A stretch of DNA of 64,000 nucleotides from Flavobacterium sp. UBA7680 (GCF_002482975.1 NZ_DLHA01000050.1:299184-363183), one strand, 5' to 3'; counted from the stretch's first letter, positions 15,764 to 25,238 are shown. A program made the numbers and translations. The notes: a model not told the origin generated them from the letters alone.

Positions 15764-17686
15764 ATGAAAATAACTCTACTTTCAATTATTACCTTTTTTT
15801 TATCTGCAAATATGCTCTTTAGCCAAAAGGCATTAGACCCTACAGCAGAAGATATTCAATTAGCAAAATCACTTAGAGAAAAATATTCTAAAGATGATGT
15901 GGCCGTTTTAGAAAGCAAGGAAAACATTACGTTTGAACTTAACAAAAGCGATGCTAAAGTTGTGGTTAAAAACTCTGTTAGAGAAGTTTTAATGAACATT
16001 AATCACAGAGCTGATATTAATAAATATGAGTTTTATGACAGCGAATCTTCGATTGAAAGTTTTATTCTGAAATACAGAAATCAAAAAAATACCGGGTTTA
16101 CGTTAAAAGATCAATTTTACAAAGACAACGATTTGTTCTACAATGATGCCCGCGTAAAGTATATGGACGTAGATTTTCCGGTTCAGGGATATAGTTATAT
16201 CTATGAGCTTGAAAAAAAGTATAATGATGTTAAGTATTTTACTTCTTTGTATTTTAATGACGAGTTTCCGGTTATTAAAAAAGAGATTACAGTTACCGTT
16301 CCGGACTGGTTAAATTTAGAATTGAAGGAATTTAATTTTGATGGAAATACTATTTCTAAAACTAAAACGCGCGACGATAGAAATGGTGCTACAATTTATA
16401 CTTATGTAATGGAAAATGTTGATGCTTTTTATAAAGAGAAAAAAGCACCGGGAAGAAGTTATATCTATCCGCATGTTCTGGTTATAGCAAAATCATTTAA
16501 ACATAGAGATAAAGAAACGATGCTTTTTAATTCGACTGCAGATCTTTATAAATGGTATAAATCATTAGTAGATTCTATGAAAGATGATACAAGTCTGCTT
16601 GCCGCTAAAGTTAAAGAGTTGACGTCTTCGGCAAAAACCGATGAAGAAAAAATCAAGAATATTTATTATTGGGTTCAGGATAATATTAGATATATAGCAT
16701 TTGAAGACGGAATCGCGGGTTTTAAACCAGACGAAGCGCAAAACGTTTTTGAAAAAAGATATGGGGATTGTAAAGGAATGGCAAACCTGAGTAAACAAAT
16801 GCTGAAATTGGCAGGATTTGATGCGAGACTTACCTGGATTGGCACCAAGCATATTTTGTATGATTATACAACACCTTCTTTAGCGGTTGATAACCATATG
16901 ATTTGTACACTGTTTTATAAAGGCAAAACGTATTTTATAGACGGTACAGAGAAGTATAATTCTTTTGGGGAAGATGCGGAAAGAATTCAAAATAAAGAAG
17001 TAATGATTGAAGATGGGGATAAATTTATCATTAAAAAAGTTCCAGCTTCGGGAAGTGAACTAAACAAGGAAATTTATAACGCCAAGTTAATTGTTGACAA
17101 TGATAAATTGAGCGGAAGCTGCTCTAAAACCTATTCGGGAGAAAGTAAAACGGAGTTTTTAAATATTTTTAATTCTTTTGAAAATAATAAAAAAGGCGAA
17201 ACTTTAGAAAAATACCTTTCTGGAAATGATAAAAATATTACAGCTAAAAATATTAAAACCTCAGATTTAAAAAACAGAGATTTAAAACTTTCGTTGAATT
17301 ATGATTTAGATGTTCAAAATAAGGTTTCAAAGTTTGATAATGATATTTTTATAGATTTAGCCTATATGGATGAATATAAAAATTTTGAGTTTAAAGACAG
17401 AAAAACAAATTACGAACTAAATTATAAAACAAATTACGAATCGAATGTAGTTTTGGCGATTCCTGACGGATATAAACTGAGTAAATTACCTGAAAGCTTA
17501 AATGTAAATGAAGAAGATTTCAGTGCTCTGATTTCGTTTAAACAAGTTGGTAAAGAGATTGTTTACAAAAAGCAATTTGTGTTTAAAAATGCCGTGGTTA
17601 AAAAAACAGATATGGCAAAATGGAATGACTTCAATAAAAACCTTAAAACAATTTATAACCAACAAATAATTTTTACAAAATCATAA
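15764..17686 (+). CDS. DUF3857/transglutaminase-like secreted protein with complete Cys-His-Asp triad
   Basis: A protein of about 640 residues with a signal peptide (MKITLLSIITFFLSANMLFSQ). The N-terminal half fits DUF3857, followed by a transglutaminase-like core (about residues 285-400): YYWVQDNIRYIAFEDG, then RYGDCKGMANL with the catalytic Cys, DNHMICTLFY with the His, and YFIDGTEKY with the Asp. The C-terminal part is a beta-rich DUF3858-like region. Such proteins are common in Bacteroidota and are secreted; their substrates are unknown. TTG at 15761 precedes the ATG at 15764, which is preferred. The paralogous gene starts six bases after the stop, so they form an operon. Confidence 0.85.
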   Translation: MKITLLSIITFFLSANMLFSQKALDPTAEDIQLAKSLREKYSKDDVAVLESKENITFELNKSDAKVVVKNSVREVLMNINHRADINKYEFYDSESSIESFILKYRNQKNTGFTLKDQFYKDNDLFYNDARVKYMDVDFPVQGYSYIYELEKKYNDVKYFTSLYFNDEFPVIKKEITVTVPDWLNLELKEFNFDGNTISKTKTRDDRNGATIYTYVMENVDAFYKEKKAPGRSYIYPHVLVIAKSFKHRDKETMLFNSTADLYKWYKSLVDSMKDDTSLLAAKVKELTSSAKTDEEKIKNIYYWVQDNIRYIAFEDGIAGFKPDEAQNVFEKRYGDCKGMANLSKQMLKLAGFDARLTWIGTKHILYDYTTPSLAVDNHMICTLFYKGKTYFIDGTEKYNSFGEDAERIQNKEVMIEDGDKFIIKKVPASGSELNKEIYNAKLIVDNDKLSGSCSKTYSGESKTEFLNIFNSFENNKKGETLEKYLSGNDKNITAKNIKTSDLKNRDLKLSLNYDLDVQNKVSKFDNDIFIDLAYMDEYKNFEFKDRKTNYELNYKTNYESNVVLAIPDGYKLSKLPESLNVNEEDFSALISFKQVGKEIVYKKQFVFKNAVVKKTDMAKWNDFNKNLKTIYNQQIIFTKS

Positions 17687-17692
17687 AACAGT

Positions 17693-19843
17693 ATGAATAA
17701 AACATTACTCATTTTCTTTATTACAATTTGTTTCTCTTCTTATTCACAGGATAAAACCGAAGTAAAAGACTTCTTTTGGGGAAAATCAGACACTTTTAAA
17801 ACGGTGACCAAAACTCCAGACAAATGGAAGAATGAGTCGGCAGTTATTATTTATAAATATGAACATTATGACTATCATAATTCTGGTGTAAAAGTAGTGC
17901 TTACAAGTGCTTATAGACAAAGAATAAAACTTCAGGATGAAAATTCGGTTAAAGAATTTTCGGAATTCTCGTTTAAAAACAAGTTTTATTCGTCAAGAGG
18001 ATACAGCTATAAACAAGGAACAACATTTTTAGGAGTTAAAATTGTTAAGCCAGACGGAAAAGAAATTGAGGTTGATGTCGATAAAGATGCAAAGGCGGTT
18101 GATGACCAGAAAAAAATAGCTATAAATGGTCTTGAAATAGGAGATATTATAGATTATTATTACTATTCGTATGAACCATTTGCTAGCCAGATTCAAAATT
18201 TTGATCCTGTTGAAAACACATTAGGAGACGTATATCCTATTATGAGCAGGAAAATGAAATTTTTAGTTGAAGAAGATTTTTATGTTGCTTTTAATACCTA
18301 TCACGGTGCGCCTGAGTTAAAAGAAGTTGCTTCTGGAAAAAAACGTACTAAGGCATACGAATTAACGGCTCATGATATTGAAAAAGAGGAGTTTCCGAGA
18401 TGGTTTTATCCGTTAGTCGAACTGCCTTGTTATAAATTTCAGGTCTTTTTTGCAAAAAAATCGAGTGATGCTAAACCGTATTATTCCCAAATATTTTTGC
18501 CTAAACAGAATGAGGCTTTTAAAAAAACAGTCAATAAGGATGATATTTTTGACAATTATGAAAAGGAATTCCGTGCGGTTTTTGATTTAGGAGAAACACT
18601 AAAGTTTTTAAAAGGAAAAACTTTTGAAAGTGAGGAAGAAAAAATAAAAGCGGTTTACTTATTTGCCAGACATCAGTATTACACACAATATATTGAATCG
18701 GCAGTTATTAAAGAAGCTGATATTTTTAATTCGTATGCCATGTACAAGAATCCTGATTTCTTTTCAAACGAATGGTCTTTTATATACTATTTTATGGCTT
18801 ATATGAAAGAGTTTAAAATCGATTATAATATTGTATTGGCGACAGCCAGAAATAATGGTTCTCTGGATGAATTGCTGATTAAAAAAAATCTGACTCCATT
18901 ATTACGAATCAATACACCAACTCCGTTATATCTTGAATATTGCAACCCTTTTACCACGCCGGGAACAATTGATTATAACCTTGAAAATACAAAAGGTTAC
19001 ATAATGGATTTTGTGAGCAACAGGACTATTGCAAACGTAAAGGAAGTGGATTTGCCATCGACTACAGTTAAAGACAATATTACAAAAGTAGTAACGAATG
19101 TTTCTATGGATGCTGATTTGTCTAGTTTGAATGTTAAAAGAGCTTCAGAGTTTTATGGACATTTTAAAAGCGATGAACAAAAGGATAAATTGAAGTTTTA
19201 TGATTATGTAGATGAAGATTATCAAAAATATGGTACTGAAAGAGTTATAGATAAAGTAGGGAGTAAAAGCAAGCGCGAACAATATAACAAAGAGTTTGAT
19301 GCTTTGAAAAACAAACTAAAAGATATTCAAAAAGAAAACGAGAAAAAATCTCTTTCGGGAGAATTTGATTTTGAGATTGAAAATCCAACAATTAAAATTA
19401 CAAATACCGGAAGATATGGCGATAATTCTCCAGTTTCGTATGAGGAAGAATTTGTTATAAAGAATAATTTTATCAAAAAAGCAGGTGAAAATTATATTGT
19501 TGAAATTGGAAAAATGCTGACCAACCAGCTTGAAATTGATAAAAAGGAAGCTGACCGAAAAAACAATGTATATATGCCATTTCCGAGAGCTTTTGAAAAT
19601 GAAATTATATTTGAAATTCCTGCCGGATATAAAATTTCAGGAATTGAAAAATTAAATAAAAATGTTCAAAATTCCACTGGAGAATTTACTAGTACAGCTG
19701 TTTTAAAAGATAATAAGCTAGTAATTAAAACAGTAAAGAAATATAATAATTACTACGAGCCTAATGCAAATTGGAACAAAATAGTAGACTTTTTAGAAGC
19801 GGCTTACCAATTTACTCAGGAAAAAGTTTTGCTTAAAAAATAA
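17693..19843 (+). CDS. DUF3857-type transglutaminase-like protein without catalytic cysteine
   Basis: A 716-residue secreted paralogue of the preceding gene, with a signal peptide (MNKTLLIFFITICFSSYSQ). The overall plan is kept: N-terminal DUF3857-like beta region (with GLEIGDIIDYYYYSYEPF), a transglutaminase-like segment (about 310-400: KIKAVYLFARHQYYTQY) and a C-terminal beta region with PAGYKISGIEKL. In the position of the catalytic GDCKG of its neighbour it has SNEWSFIYYF, so no cysteine nucleophile is present and activity is unlikely. Its placement six bases after an active-looking paralogue suggests a partner, chaperone or regulatory subunit; this is inference. Confidence 0.82.
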   Translation: MNKTLLIFFITICFSSYSQDKTEVKDFFWGKSDTFKTVTKTPDKWKNESAVIIYKYEHYDYHNSGVKVVLTSAYRQRIKLQDENSVKEFSEFSFKNKFYSSRGYSYKQGTTFLGVKIVKPDGKEIEVDVDKDAKAVDDQKKIAINGLEIGDIIDYYYYSYEPFASQIQNFDPVENTLGDVYPIMSRKMKFLVEEDFYVAFNTYHGAPELKEVASGKKRTKAYELTAHDIEKEEFPRWFYPLVELPCYKFQVFFAKKSSDAKPYYSQIFLPKQNEAFKKTVNKDDIFDNYEKEFRAVFDLGETLKFLKGKTFESEEEKIKAVYLFARHQYYTQYIESAVIKEADIFNSYAMYKNPDFFSNEWSFIYYFMAYMKEFKIDYNIVLATARNNGSLDELLIKKNLTPLLRINTPTPLYLEYCNPFTTPGTIDYNLENTKGYIMDFVSNRTIANVKEVDLPSTTVKDNITKVVTNVSMDADLSSLNVKRASEFYGHFKSDEQKDKLKFYDYVDEDYQKYGTERVIDKVGSKSKREQYNKEFDALKNKLKDIQKENEKKSLSGEFDFEIENPTIKITNTGRYGDNSPVSYEEEFVIKNNFIKKAGENYIVEIGKMLTNQLEIDKKEADRKNNVYMPFPRAFENEIIFEIPAGYKISGIEKLNKNVQNSTGEFTSTAVLKDNKLVIKTVKKYNNYYEPNANWNKIVDFLEAAYQFTQEKVLLKK

Positions 19844-19911
19844 TAGAATTAACTTTTAGAGCTTTAAAAGTATTTGATGTTTTAAATATTTTGCAAACAT
19901 ATTTAAATAAA

Positions 19912-19936
19912 AAACTCCGGTAATCAGCCGGAGTTT
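19912..19936 (-). terminator. Terminator downstream of rpoD (bidirectional)
   Basis: AAACTCCGG (19912-19920) and CCGGAGTTT (19928-19936) form a 9-bp stem with a 7-base loop. The T run is stronger on the minus strand, which fits termination of rpoD; it may also stop transcription from 19843. Confidence 0.75.
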
Positions 19937-19987
19937 CAATCATCAATCAAAAAACGAACAGTCAATCAAACTGTTGTTTACGGTAAA

Positions 19988-20040
19988 AATTCCAATTTTT
20001 AAATACCCAAATTCCAATTAAGGTTGGAATTTGGAATTTA
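19988..20040. repeat. Dispersed TTCCAATTT-type intergenic repeat, copy 1
   Basis: This contains AATTCCAATTTTTAAATA and CCAAATTCCAATT, then the inverted arm TTGGAATTTGGAATTTA (20024-20040). A copy in the opposite orientation lies at 50929-50965 downstream of rodA, so it is a dispersed element and not a local accident. Confidence 0.6.
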
Positions 20041-20063
20041 AAGATATTGAAATTTATATTGTT

Positions 20064-20927
20064 TTATCCTAAGTAAGTTTTAAGGATTTTACTTCTTGAA
20101 GTGTGTTTTAATCTACGGATTGCTTTTTCTTTAATCTGACGAACACGCTCACGAGTTAAGTCGAAAGTTTCTCCAATTTCCTCTAAAGTCATTGGGTGTT
20201 GATCGCCAAGACCAAAATACAAACGTACAACATCTGCCTCTCTTGGAGTTAATGTTTCTAACGAACGCTCGATTTCAGTACGTAATGATTCGTGAATTAA
20301 CTCTCTGTCCGGGTTTGGAGATTCTCCAGAACGTAAAACGTCATAAAGGTTAGAATCTTCACCTTCAACAAGAGGTGCATCCATTGATAAGTGACGACCA
20401 GAGTTTTTCATAGACTCTTTTACGTCATTTACGGTCATGTCAAGTTCTTTTGCAATTTCTTCAGCAGAAGGCGGACGCTCATTAGACTGCTCTAATAACG
20501 CATACATTTTGTTGATTTTGTTGATAGAACCAATTTTGTTTAATGGTAAACGAACAATACGTGATTGTTCTGCAAGAGCCTGAAGAATCGATTGACGAAT
20601 CCACCATACGGCATAAGAAATGAATTTAAAACCACGAGTTTCATCAAAACGCTGTGCTGCTTTAATAAGACCTAAGTTTCCTTCATTAATTAAATCAGGA
20701 AGAGTTAATCCTTGATTTTGATATTGTTTAGCAACCGATACAACGAAACGTAGGTTGGCTTTTGTTAATTTTTCTAAAGCTCTTTGATCACCAGCCTTTA
20801 TTCTTTGTGCTAATTCTACCTCTTCATCAGCGGTAATTAGGTCAACTTTTCCGATTTCTTGTAGATATTTATCTAACGATGCAGTTTCACGATTAGTTAC
20901 CTGCTTGGTGATTTTAAGTTGTCTCAT
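20064..20927 (-). CDS. rpoD: Primary sigma factor (sigma-70/RpoD)
   Basis: A 287-residue housekeeping sigma factor of the short Bacteroidota type. Region 1.2 (about 15-45: SLDKYLQEIGKVDLITADEE) is followed by region 2 (LRFVVSVAKQYQNQGLTLPD, AVWWIRQSILQALAEQS), region 3 (RPPSAEEIAKEL) and region 4 with the helix-turn-helix MTLEEIGETFDLTRERVRQI. Region 1.1 and the long non-conserved insert of proteobacterial RpoD are missing, as is usual in this phylum. A purine-rich GAGGAG (plus-strand CTCCTC at 20937-20942) lies nine bases before the ATG, unusually Shine-Dalgarno-like for this genome. This sigma recognises the TTTG/TANNTTTG promoters noted elsewhere in the window. Confidence 0.97.
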   Translation of the reverse strand: MRQLKITKQVTNRETASLDKYLQEIGKVDLITADEEVELAQRIKAGDQRALEKLTKANLRFVVSVAKQYQNQGLTLPDLINEGNLGLIKAAQRFDETRGFKFISYAVWWIRQSILQALAEQSRIVRLPLNKIGSINKINKMYALLEQSNERPPSAEEIAKELDMTVNDVKESMKNSGRHLSMDAPLVEGEDSNLYDVLRSGESPNPDRELIHESLRTEIERSLETLTPREADVVRLYFGLGDQHPMTLEEIGETFDLTRERVRQIKEKAIRRLKHTSRSKILKTYLG

Positions 20928-21031
20928 GTTATTTGTCTCCTCAATTTTTAAGTGTACAGATTGTTATACGTATGAAGTTTCAAAAAAGTTACAAATTGTA
21001 TCAAAAATAATTTGTTTTTTTTCAAAAATAA

Positions 21032-21059
21032 AAAACCTGTCTAGGAATAGACAGGTTTT
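21032..21059 (-). terminator. Rho-independent terminator ending locus A operon
   Basis: AAAACCTGTCTA (21032-21043) pairs with TAGACAGGTTTT (21048-21059), a 12-bp stem with loop GGAA. On the minus strand it is followed by a T run. Confidence 0.9.
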
Positions 21060-21098
21060 CAGTATGTTATGATATTTCTTTACAAGTAAAAAATTCAA

Positions 21099-22826
21099 TT
21101 AATTTGCTGCAGCATTTTGAACTTCAATATTTTCTTTTACAGAAACCGGAATTCCGCTTTTAGTAAAACCTTCAAGTCTTATTTCAAAAGTTCCCGAAAG
21201 ATCAGAAGTATAAAATGAAGTTTCAGAATCTTTGTTTAACTGAACATCAGGGTTCCAGAATAATTGATTTCTAAAATCAGGAATTCTTTGATTGTCAGCA
21301 ATATTTTCATAGTTTACCTTGTTGTATATTTTCTTAGGCTGCGGTCTTAAAACAACTGGTTTTACAATTGAAGATCCTGTTTGAGTACTTTTAAAATCCT
21401 TGTCAAAAGTTGTAAAACTAATTAAACCATTAAATGATTTTGAACCAACATAATATCTTCCCACAATTACTTCAATCTTATATACATTTTTCATATTATA
21501 GGTTACAAGATCAGTTTGATTTTCTAAATATTGTCCGTCAACCAAAACAAGTGCTGATTCAGGAAACTGCGGAAAAATACTTGGATCATTAACATGCAGA
21601 TAAAGTTTGTTGTCTTTTTGTTTAGAATAAATTTCGACTGCAACTTCGGTTATGGTTTCTTTTAAAGTTTTAAATCTTGTATAATCATCCAGGATATATT
21701 CTTTTGCTGTTTGATAAAAGAAAGATTCAGATGTTGGTGTTTTTTGGATATTGTCTACTTTTTTGTGATAATAAGCATTTTCAACCTGACTTGAAATGGA
21801 TCTTTCTAAAAGACTTTCTTTAAAGGTGTAAGACAATTTTGAATCCTTTTCAAAAGATACCTGAGAATAATCAATTTCAGGAGCGTTGTTTACAGCAACA
21901 TCATAATTGTTTGCTTTTTCATCAATAATTTGAATAACAATATTAGACGTATAGAATGTTTTGTTTATGTTGAAAATAAAGTTTCCGTTTAGGTCTGTTT
22001 TTACCACTTCAAAAGCAAACGATTTACCCGGAATAGATAATCCTACTGAAATATTATCGACTTTATCACTGTTATTTTTTGCCGAGATTTTCCCTGAAAT
22101 AATTTCACCTCTAAGTTCTGGCAAAATTATTTTTTGATCCTGTTTTTGCAAATCTAATACCACCGGATAAGATGGATTTGCTGCAAATTTCACAGCCGAA
22201 ACCTGATTTTGAGCAGGAATATTATCTAATTTTCTAACAGAAAGCGAATACGTTCCGTCTTCAAAATTTTTATTTAAAGATTGAATTTTTAAATCAACAA
22301 ATTCGCGGTTTGCAAATGTTTTTTTATTCAGTTTAAGTGTAACATTTTCGTTCGTAACATTTTCGTCAGAAGTATTTGATCCGTTTGCTAAAATGTTTGC
22401 TGCAACACTTTTCTCGTCAACTTTATAAGGATTGACAATGTTAATGTTTAACTGAAATAACTCAGAAAACGGTTTGTTCAGCATCCAGTTTGTGTAGCCT
22501 ATTAGTTTATAGCTTCCTGTTTTTAAAGTTGTCGGAATGAAATAATCTCCCTGACCGCTTGCGTTTTCTAAAGAAATTTTTGTTTTAAAAACGGATTTTT
22601 TACTATCGTCAACCAGTTCTACATAAGCAACTTTGCTAATATTGCTTGGCGTTTTATCAGATGATTTTAAACAATAGATTTTGTACAACAAAGTTTCACC
22701 AGAAACAAGTGTTGTTGCATTTGTATGAATGAAAACAGTTTCATCTACTGCGATAGTTTGTTGTGCGCTGCTTAATTGTGTATTAATTAATACAAACAAT
22801 AAAAATATGTGTTTTAGTCTATCCAA
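21099..22826 (-). CDS. Locus A: secreted MG2-domain protein with TonB-plug-like segment
   Basis: A 575-residue secreted protein with signal peptide MDRLKHIFLLFVLINTQLSSAQ. The N-terminal portion (about 22-130) resembles the macroglobulin MG2 domain (ETVFIHTNATTLVSGETLLY, GDYFIPTTLKTGSYKLIGYT). A middle carboxypeptidase-like beta region follows (SVGLSIPGKSFAFEVVKTDLNGNF). Near residues 445-490 is a stretch like a TonB receptor plug (ALVLVDGQYLENQ, YKIEVIVGRYYVGSKSFNGL, ISFTT), but no beta-barrel follows. The start is TTG, inside the last codons of the DUF4249 gene (13-base overlap). The paralogue at 35187 keeps the same start and overlap. It is probably a partner in the surface complex of the upstream TBDT; the function is unknown. 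Confidence 0.8.
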   Translation of the reverse strand: MDRLKHIFLLFVLINTQLSSAQQTIAVDETVFIHTNATTLVSGETLLYKIYCLKSSDKTPSNISKVAYVELVDDSKKSVFKTKISLENASGQGDYFIPTTLKTGSYKLIGYTNWMLNKPFSELFQLNINIVNPYKVDEKSVAANILANGSNTSDENVTNENVTLKLNKKTFANREFVDLKIQSLNKNFEDGTYSLSVRKLDNIPAQNQVSAVKFAANPSYPVVLDLQKQDQKIILPELRGEIISGKISAKNNSDKVDNISVGLSIPGKSFAFEVVKTDLNGNFIFNINKTFYTSNIVIQIIDEKANNYDVAVNNAPEIDYSQVSFEKDSKLSYTFKESLLERSISSQVENAYYHKKVDNIQKTPTSESFFYQTAKEYILDDYTRFKTLKETITEVAVEIYSKQKDNKLYLHVNDPSIFPQFPESALVLVDGQYLENQTDLVTYNMKNVYKIEVIVGRYYVGSKSFNGLISFTTFDKDFKSTQTGSSIVKPVVLRPQPKKIYNKVNYENIADNQRIPDFRNQLFWNPDVQLNKDSETSFYTSDLSGTFEIRLEGFTKSGIPVSVKENIEVQNAAAN

Positions 22827-23986
22827 AATGAAGGTTTTACGTTAGATGAAAATGATGTACAGTCTCCGCATACGGCGTCTACTAAGATGTAGTTTGTTCC
22901 GGTATTGAAAAAATAGGTCATTAGATTTTGTTCAACATTAAAAATCATATCTTCTCCGTTGCAGCCTTCTCCACCAAAACAGAACTTAAAACGAATGTCT
23001 TCGCAGGGATTAAAATAAGGAGCTGGTTGTCCCGGGAACATATCATTATAATTAAAAAAGATTCTTTGTTCTGAAACAGATGTTACATCAAAAAAACCAA
23101 TAACTTTTGTGTTAGAATCGCTGATGCATTTTATATTTCCAGAAAGTACTCCGGGCTGTTTAGGAGATAAAACGGTGCCTGAACCAGCAATATCCCTCAT
23201 TGTTCTATGGAAATTGTAGGCTGCTAAATTTTCGACGTATTGTTTAACTAAAATACTGTATCTATGCCCGATGATATAGTTCTCTTCCTCAATAAAACGT
23301 ATTGGTAAGTTTACACGATCTTCGGTAAGGTCATTTGTGTTTAATAAAATAATATCTGTCGATTTTTTTGTTGAGTAACAAATTTTGGTATTAGACGAAT
23401 TAGGAATAAGCGCTACAGATTCGGGACCGGTAACTATTAATTTAGAGAATGACCATCTTGGTGCTATAATTTTATAGCTTTCCTCGTATTCAAAACGATA
23501 GTATTTTGAAGTTCTGGCAGGATCATAACTATTAACGTTGATTTGAACACCAATTTGATTGTCTTTGTTTGTTACAACCGAAGGAACTATGCTTTGAATT
23601 TGATTTACTGTTGGAAGTATTTCAGGACTTGATTCATATACTTTTCCGTCTGTGGTTTTAATTTCTAAAGTATATTGTCTGTTTGGTAAAATCTGAAATG
23701 GTGTTTGCGAAACATAAACTCCAGCGTTTTCTTCAAATAAATAAGAATTGTTTTGATTGTCTTTAACAACTACTTCGGCACCTTTTTCTACCTGAAGCGA
23801 TGTGTCTTCAAATTTAGAAGTTTTTGTTATTTTAATTTCCTGATTTTTAAGTTCGTTGGTCAATGTAGCTTCTACCACAATAGCTTCTTCGTAGGTGTTT
23901 GTAAGTAACGGATAAGTTTCTGTACACCCATTTGCGAAAAAGCAGATAAGCAATAAGATTAATATTTTATTAAAAGGTATGTTCAT
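22814..23986 (-). CDS. Locus A: DUF4249 lipoprotein (second copy)
   Basis: A 390-residue DUF4249-family lipoprotein. The signal peptide ends in the lipobox FFANGC (Cys at about residue 21), followed by TETYPLLTNTYEEAIVVEAT, the family start. The N-terminal third looks like a beta-sandwich (KITKTSKFED, ANRQYTLEIKTTDGKVYESS-like) and the C terminus ends with CGDCTSFSSNVKPSFW. That tail is shared with the DUF4249 proteins at 24060 and 36863. It is a tandem duplicate of the gene at 24060 (N-terminal 40 residues nearly identical). By position it replaces a SusD-type partner beside an STN-type TBDT; that role is inference. The last 13 bases overlap the MG2 gene. Confidence 0.85.
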   Translation of the reverse strand: MNIPFNKILILLLICFFANGCTETYPLLTNTYEEAIVVEATLTNELKNQEIKITKTSKFEDTSLQVEKGAEVVVKDNQNNSYLFEENAGVYVSQTPFQILPNRQYTLEIKTTDGKVYESSPEILPTVNQIQSIVPSVVTNKDNQIGVQINVNSYDPARTSKYYRFEYEESYKIIAPRWSFSKLIVTGPESVALIPNSSNTKICYSTKKSTDIILLNTNDLTEDRVNLPIRFIEEENYIIGHRYSILVKQYVENLAAYNFHRTMRDIAGSGTVLSPKQPGVLSGNIKCISDSNTKVIGFFDVTSVSEQRIFFNYNDMFPGQPAPYFNPCEDIRFKFCFGGEGCNGEDMIFNVEQNLMTYFFNTGTNYILVDAVCGDCTSFSSNVKPSFWID

Positions 23987-24059
23987 GGCTTTGTTTAAAA
24001 TAGTTTTTTCTTGTTTTGATTTTGAAGAATCTATTTTTGTTTTTTAAAATTTATATTTT

Positions 24060-25238
24060 TTAATCTACCCAAAAGGTTGGTTTTACATTTGATGCAATTG
24101 TGGTACAATCTCCGCACGGTGAATATACCCAATAATAAAATGCACCGTTTAAATAATAAGTAATGTTGTTCATCTCTAAGTCGTCAAAATAACCGCCAGA
24201 ATGTGTACATGGATCTGGACTAAAAGGATAATTAGCGTAGCAAAACTCCTGACAGTCTGTATAAAATGGAGGTGGTGGTTCGCCAAGAAATAAATCATTA
24301 TAATTAAAATAGATTCTTTCAATTGATATTGATGCTACATCAAAATATCCAACAATTTTATCGTTTGGATTTTTTGTAGATTTTAAATTGCCTAATACAA
24401 TTCCGGGTTGTGTTGGAGATAAAAGGCTCGCACTTCCGGATATTTTTTTTAGTGTGCTGTAATAGTTAAATGCGGCTAAACTTTCAACATATTGTTTTAC
24501 CAGTATACTATATCGGGTTGTGATTATATAATCCTGATCGCTTATAAAACGGGCCAAATAATCAACTCGATCTTCTTTTAAATCAGTAGTGTTTAATAAA
24601 AGCAGATCTGTACTTTTTTTATTTCCGTAACAAGTTTTTGTATTAGGATCATTTTGACCAAAAGTAAGTCCTCCATTTTGATTGATAAATGCTTTAGTCG
24701 GAACCCATTTTGGCGCTACAACTTTATATGTTTCTTCATATTCATATCTGTAATAATGCGATTTATTGGTAGGATCAAAACTATTGACTCTAATACTGAC
24801 TCCTCTTTTATCGTCTTTATCTTTTTCTATAGCAGCTTTAACGCTTTGCATTGGAGTTACTGTTGAAAGTGTTTCCGGAGATGATTCAAAAGTTCTGCCG
24901 TCTTTTGTATTAATGTGCAATTGATACTGCGTTCCGGGTGCGGCCTGAAATGCAACGGTTGATACATATTTATCAGACTGATCTTCAAAATCATATCTGT
25001 TTCCTGAGTTGTCTGTTATATAAACCTCCGCGCCGCTCTCTGTCAAATATTTTTCATCTTCAAATTTGGCACTTTTGGTAAGTTTAATTTCCTGATTTTT
25101 CAATTCATTTGTTATCGTTGCTTCTACCACTAAAGCTTCTTCATAAGTATTCGTTAATAACGGATACGCTTCTGTACAGCTATTCAAAATAAAAGCTGAA
25201 AAGAGGAAAAGAATACTATATAGTTTATAATTTTTCAT
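24060..25238 (-). CDS. Locus A: DUF4249 lipoprotein (first copy)
   Basis: A 392-residue DUF4249-family lipoprotein, starting three bases after the TBDT stop. The signal peptide ends ILNSC (lipobox Cys at about 21), then TEAYPLLTNTYEEALVVEAT. It has EVYITDNSGNRYDF, SYDP-type FDPTNKSHYYRYEYEETYK, ITTRYSILVKQYVESLAAF and the cysteine-containing tail PCGDCTTIASNVKPTFW. There are extra cysteines near residues 330-350 (DCQEFCYANY, DPCTHSGG). It is exported to the outer membrane or surface and is probably part of a TBDT complex. The two DUF4249 genes in this operon arose by tandem duplication; locus B has only one. Confidence 0.87.
   Translation of the reverse strand: MKNYKLYSILFLFSAFILNSCTEAYPLLTNTYEEALVVEATITNELKNQEIKLTKSAKFEDEKYLTESGAEVYITDNSGNRYDFEDQSDKYVSTVAFQAAPGTQYQLHINTKDGRTFESSPETLSTVTPMQSVKAAIEKDKDDKRGVSIRVNSFDPTNKSHYYRYEYEETYKVVAPKWVPTKAFINQNGGLTFGQNDPNTKTCYGNKKSTDLLLLNTTDLKEDRVDYLARFISDQDYIITTRYSILVKQYVESLAAFNYYSTLKKISGSASLLSPTQPGIVLGNLKSTKNPNDKIVGYFDVASISIERIYFNYNDLFLGEPPPPFYTDCQEFCYANYPFSPDPCTHSGGYFDDLEMNNITYYLNGAFYYWVYSPCGDCTTIASNVKPTFWVD

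Noticed and set aside
19844..20063. tRNA or riboswitch in the rpoD downstream region
   Set aside because: Only a short terminator hairpin and the dispersed repeat are seen; no cloverleaf or known aptamer pattern.
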